Made by a program: the position numbers and the translations under genes
The notes under the pieces: model-generated
Databases searched by the model: none
What the model was told of the DNA's origin: nothing
The model's input: the letters and a program-made list of their open reading frames with translations, nothing else
Origin: Streptomyces sp. LBL
Lineage (GTDB): Bacteria > Actinomycetota > Actinomycetes > Streptomycetales > Streptomycetaceae
Length of the DNA: 64,000 nt
NCBI RefSeq assembly: GCF_029893585.1
Contig: NZ_JARXYX010000012.1
Location: forward strand, 1 to 64,000
Direction: 5' to 3'
In this document: positions 61,063 through 64,000 of the stretch, one piece after another
Layout: the number at the start of each line of letters is the position of its first letter
How positions within the stretch are numbered: the stretch's first letter is position 1

Positions 61063-62790
61063 TCAGGACCGCCGCACCGACCCCGGAAGCCGCAACCGCC
61101 GTACCACCGACCGCAGTTCCGCACTCCGCGCGGCCGCCGCAGTCCGTGCCGCCGCACTCCGCGCAGCCGCAGCACGCGCAGCCGTGCTCCGCGCCGCCGT
61201 GCTCCGCGCGACCGCACCGGTCACCGGCGTCACCCTCGGGGGCAGGCCCTCCTCCGCACCGCCGCCCACCGCTGCCGCGGCCACCGCGGCCGCCCGGGCC
61301 GTCGCGTCCGCCGTCCACACCGCCAGCTCCCGGTCGCGCGGACCGTACGCCGTGTGCGGCTCGCCGTCGCCGAAGATCCGCACCGGGTGTGAGGTGTCCC
61401 AGCGCTGCCAGCCGGGGTCGCCGTCGGTGGCGAAGCGCACCCACGCCCCGTGCAGGGCGTCGGCCAGGTCCTGCGGGGCGCCCCGGCCGGCGAGCCGGGC
61501 GGACTCGGGGACCTCCCCGGTGTCGAAGACGAAGCCCAGTTCAAGGGCGTGGCAGGAGCCGAGGTCGGGCAGCAGGGAGGGCCACGCGAACTCGTAGACG
61601 TACGAGCTGTCCGGGCGGGCGTCGGCCAGGCGGTGCAGCGGGAGGCGCAGCAGGTGGTCGGTGACCATCTGGCCGACGATCTCGGCCGTGCCCGCCTCGC
61701 GGTGCAGGGCACGGTAGCCGCGGGGCACCTCGTGGCCGCAGTGGCAGCGGGCCATGGCGCCGGCCAGCGCGACCGCGCCGAGCCGGTCCACGCGCTCCAG
61801 CAGCCCGCCCGGCACCAGCCACAGCCGGTACTCGTCGTGGGTCCAGCCCATCATCAGGTCGACCCCCTGGGCGACGCCGCCCTCGACGATGGCCTCCAGC
61901 GGGTCGCGCGGCACCAGGTCGCCGTCGACGACGATCCCGAAAGCGGGTCCGCCGAGGACCGGACTGCTGAGCTTGCCCACCTCGGCCTGGGTGCGCAGCA
62001 GCAGGTCGCGGTCCACCTCGGCGAAGGCGGCGGCGGTCGCCGGGATCTTCAGCCGGGTCGCCATACGACGCACCATCCGCCGTACCTTGTCGCGGTCGCT
62101 CGCCTCGGGCGACCCGCTCTGCAGCACGGCCCGCCGGAACAGTCCCTGGGCCTGCGGGGCGGCCAGCAGGGCGCCGGTGCTGATCGCCCCGGCGGACTGG
62201 CCGGCCAGGGTCACTCGGTAGGGGTCGCCGCCGAAGGCCGCGATCGACGCGCGCACCCAGTGCAGGGCGGCGAGTTGGTCGCGCAGGCCGGGGTTGGCGG
62301 GGGCGTCCGGGAACAGGCCGTACCCCTCGACGCCGAGCCGGTAGTTCACGGAGACGAGGACGACGCCGTCGCGGGCGAAGGAGTGCCCGTCGTACACGGG
62401 CACCGCCGAGGAACCCCGGGTCAGGGCGCCGCCGTGCAGCCACACGATCACCGGGAGCCGGGCGCCTGGGCCCGGCTCCGGTGTCCACACGTTCAGATTG
62501 AGGCAGTCGTCGCCCGGTACCAACGGGTCGGACAGGTAGTGCGCGAAGGCTTCCGAGTACGGCGGTTTCGGCGCCGTCGGTCCGAAGGCGCCCGCGTCCC
62601 GCACGCCGTCCCAGGGCTCGGGCGGCTCCGGCGGCATGAACCGTCGGGGTCCGAACGGCGGGGCCGCGTAGGGGATGCCCCGGAACACCGCGACACCGTG
62701 TTCGTACCGGCCCCTTACGGCCCCGTACGGCGTCCTGACCACAGGTTCTGTCTGGTCCACCCCAGGTTCTGTCTGGTCCGCTGCCGTCAT
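61063..62790 (-). CDS. Type-B carboxylesterase with Arg/Ala-repeat tail
   Basis: A 575-aa alpha/beta-hydrolase of the para-nitrobenzyl esterase type. DDCLNLNVWTP is the type-B signature, PVIVWLHGGAL the oxyanion loop, and GQSAG contains the nucleophile Ser; the His is probably in the SCHALELGFVF region and the acid in between. No signal peptide is seen, so it is cytoplasmic. The last about 60 residues are an odd run of Ala, Arg, Ser and Thr (ARSTAARSTAARAAAARS) not expected in the family. ATG 62790 has a GGTGGG ribosome-binding site. Confidence 0.88.
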   Translation of the reverse strand: MTAADQTEPGVDQTEPVVRTPYGAVRGRYEHGVAVFRGIPYAAPPFGPRRFMPPEPPEPWDGVRDAGAFGPTAPKPPYSEAFAHYLSDPLVPGDDCLNLNVWTPEPGPGARLPVIVWLHGGALTRGSSAVPVYDGHSFARDGVVLVSVNYRLGVEGYGLFPDAPANPGLRDQLAALHWVRASIAAFGGDPYRVTLAGQSAGAISTGALLAAPQAQGLFRRAVLQSGSPEASDRDKVRRMVRRMATRLKIPATAAAFAEVDRDLLLRTQAEVGKLSSPVLGGPAFGIVVDGDLVPRDPLEAIVEGGVAQGVDLMMGWTHDEYRLWLVPGGLLERVDRLGAVALAGAMARCHCGHEVPRGYRALHREAGTAEIVGQMVTDHLLRLPLHRLADARPDSSYVYEFAWPSLLPDLGSCHALELGFVFDTGEVPESARLAGRGAPQDLADALHGAWVRFATDGDPGWQRWDTSHPVRIFGDGEPHTAYGPRDRELAVWTADATARAAAVAAAAVGGGAEEGLPPRVTPVTGAVARSTAARSTAARAAAARSAAARTAAAARSAELRSVVRRLRLPGSVRRS

Positions 62791-62840
62791 CCGCCCACCA
62801 GCCTCCCGTGCCGCGCTCGCGCACCGTGAAGACCAGAGCA

Positions 62841-63000
62841 TCACAGAGGTCGCAGGTATTCCTGCGCACGAGCGCGGTGGTGCGGCTGTTCGGCGTACGT
62901 CGGCGTACCGAAACCCGGCTGGTCGAACCCGCCGCCGTAGCTGCCGTCGTAGGTGCCGCCGTAGCTGCCGTCGTAGCTGCCTCGTAGCCGCCCCGCGTTC
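62841..63000 (-). pseudogene. Coding-like Gly/Tyr-rich C-terminal remnant without a start codon
   Basis: A minus-strand frame reads GSYDGSYGGTYDGSYGG, GFDQPGFGTPTYAEQPHHR and ARAQEYLRPL before a TGA (62841-62843). Third codon positions are strongly G/C, as in real genes. No ATG, GTG or TTG with a ribosome-binding site precedes it; an in-frame stop lies about 20 codons upstream. It looks like the tail of a deleted gene with a disordered end, but could be chance in a 12-bp repeat. Confidence 0.35.
62932..62994. repeat. 12-bp tandem repeat upstream of the esterase gene
   Basis: CTGCCGTCGTAG- and GTGCCGCCGTAG-type units, about five copies, inside the coding-like remnant. Confidence 0.85.
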
Positions 63001-63113
63001 GAAGTTTCGAAAGTTCAGGACCATCAAGACCTGCGAAGTCCGGCCTCTTCCCGACTTCGTGCGGTGAACCTAGGGTAGGAAGCGCTTACTATTCCGCGCT
63101 GGTCGAAACTTTT
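62997..63113. promoter_or_regulatory. Two candidate LacI-type half-palindromic sites
   Basis: GTTCGAAGTTTCGAAAGTTC at 62997-63016 and GTCGAAACTTTTC at 63101-63113 share AAGTTTCGA in opposite orientations. The second lies just upstream of the LacI start, suiting autoregulation. Confidence 0.4.
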
Positions 63114-63148
63114 CATGGCCCTCGGGCGGGCCGGAGAGGTGGTTCCCG

Positions 63149-64000
63149 ATGGTCCGTACGGGGAGTGCGAGTGTGGCCGCCGGGCCGACCTTGGCGGTCG
63201 TGGCCCGCGAGGCCAGGGTGTCCGTGCCGACCGCCTCCAAGGTGGTCAACGGCCGTGCGGACGTGGCACCGGAGACCCGCCGCCGGGTCACGGAGGCCCT
63301 GGACCGGCTGGGTTACGTCCGCAGACCCCGCTTCGACGCGGTGAAGTCCTCGGGCCTGGTCGACCTGGTCGTGCACTCGCTGGACAGTTCCTGGTCGGGG
63401 GCGGTGCTGCACGGGGTGGAATCGGCGGCCCACGACGCGGGGCTGGAGGTGGTGGTGTCGGCGGGCCCCACCCGGACCCGCGGCAGCGGCCCCGAGCGGG
63501 GCTGGCTGGACAAGCTCGTCGCCCGCGGCTCCTCGGGCGTGCTGTTCCATCTGGCCGAGCTGACGGAGTCGCAGTACGCCTGGCTGGACCAGCACCGGAT
63601 CCCGTACGTGCTGATCGACCCGGTGCTGGAGCCCCCGCCGGGCGTGCTGTCGGTGGGCGCGGCGAACTGGCAGGGCGGGGTGACGGCGACGGAGCATCTG
63701 CTGGCGCTGGGCCACGAGCGTATCGCCGTCATCGCCGGTCACCCGCACAAGATGTGCAGCAGCACGCGGGTCGACGGTTACCGTTCGGCACTCGCGTCCG
63801 CCGGGGTCGGGCACCGCCCCGAGTACGTCTGCCACGCCGACTTCGACGAGGGCGTCGCCCGCCACCGCATGCTGGAACTCCTCGACCTGCCCGAGCCGCC
63901 CACGGCCGTCTTCGTCTGCTCGGACCGCATGGCGCTGGGCGTCTACCGGGCCCTGTCCGAGCGGGAGTTGCGGGTACCGGACGACATGAGCGTCGTAGGC
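63149..64000 (+). CDS. LacI-family transcriptional regulator (runs off window end)
   Basis: The first 284 codons of a LacI repressor. The helix-turn-helix is LAVVAREARVSVPTASKVVNGR with the following hinge ETRRRVTEALDRLGYV; the ligand domain has VDLVVHSLDSSWSGAVLHGVE, LLALGHERIAVIAGHP and TAVFVCSDRMALGVYRAL. It continues past 64000. Genes of the GH43 operon and its own promoter share a TTCGAA-type element, so it may be a polysaccharide-use regulator. ATG 63149 has GGAGAGG upstream. Confidence 0.93.
   Translation, partial: MVRTGSASVAAGPTLAVVAREARVSVPTASKVVNGRADVAPETRRRVTEALDRLGYVRRPRFDAVKSSGLVDLVVHSLDSSWSGAVLHGVESAAHDAGLEVVVSAGPTRTRGSGPERGWLDKLVARGSSGVLFHLAELTESQYAWLDQHRIPYVLIDPVLEPPPGVLSVGAANWQGGVTATEHLLALGHERIAVIAGHPHKMCSSTRVDGYRSALASAGVGHRPEYVCHADFDEGVARHRMLELLDLPEPPTAVFVCSDRMALGVYRALSERELRVPDDMSVVG

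Larger units (their letters stand above)
62791..63148. other. 358-bp divergent region between the esterase and LacI genes
   Basis: Contains a coding-like minus-strand remnant (62841-63000), 12-bp repeats, and two copies of a TTTCGAA-type motif: GTTCGAAGTTTCGAAAGTTC (62997-63016) and GTCGAAACTTTTC (63101-63113), the second just before the LacI ribosome-binding site. Confidence 0.55.

Overview
The window looks like chromosomal DNA of a Streptomyces or close actinomycete. Base composition is very GC-rich, third codon positions are strongly G/C, GTG and TTG starts are frequent, and the gene families are typical of the genus: DUF574 methyltransferase, DUF2637, PP2C-like protein with a disordered linker, alditol oxidase, ROK regulator plus ABC sugar operon, and many secreted glycosidases. 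I see no rRNA, tRNA, CRISPR array or intact insertion sequence. Everything here is read from sequence alone; function names rest on recognised motifs.

Region 1 (1-11,889, all minus strand) is the most unusual part: a compact operon that looks like a small-molecule biosynthetic cluster. In transcription order it holds a Cys/Met-metabolism PLP enzyme, a MaoC-like hotdog protein, two different SAM methyltransferases, an AurF/CmlI-type diiron N-oxygenase, a SerRS-like amino acid:[carrier protein] ligase, an AcpS-type phosphopantetheinyl transferase, a free carrier protein, and then MetK, adenosine kinase and MetH. The inferred logic is that an amino acid is loaded on the carrier protein, its amine is oxidised while tethered, and the product is methylated, while the last three genes regenerate SAM. 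A DHA2 exporter with two strong palindromes in its promoter sits at the upstream end. No NRPS, PKS or amide synthase is visible, so the product is unknown.

Region 2 (12.3-25.7 kb) is largely housekeeping: a DUF574 methyltransferase, an SRPBCC protein that looks leaderless, a three-subunit xanthine dehydrogenase operon with its XdhC chaperone, a divergent PucR regulator, a TPR-like protein, a GntR regulator, an iron-box-controlled FhuF-like reductase and a DUF2637 membrane protein.

Region 3 (25.8-38.4 kb) mixes intact genes (anti-sigma-like ATPase, PP2C-like phosphatase, DUF456, F420/PPOX oxidoreductase, Ogt and AlkA/Ada DNA repair, RsgA, a sigma/anti-sigma/CBM2 chimera, an atypical radical SAM protein) with three decayed genes.

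Region 4 (38.7-64.0 kb) is about carbohydrate use and secretion: alditol oxidase; a ROK-controlled ABC sugar importer with a GH2 beta-galactosidase; an ABC-2 exporter facing an MFS exporter; a secreted M4 protease; a secreted phosphatase-jacalin protein; a TetR regulator with a palindromic operator; two secreted GH43 enzymes; homocysteine methyltransferase MmuM; a carboxylesterase; and a LacI regulator running off the end.

A recurring oddity is short tandem repeats (6 to 31 bp units) at gene 3' ends, often straddling the stop codon, with different units at each locus.
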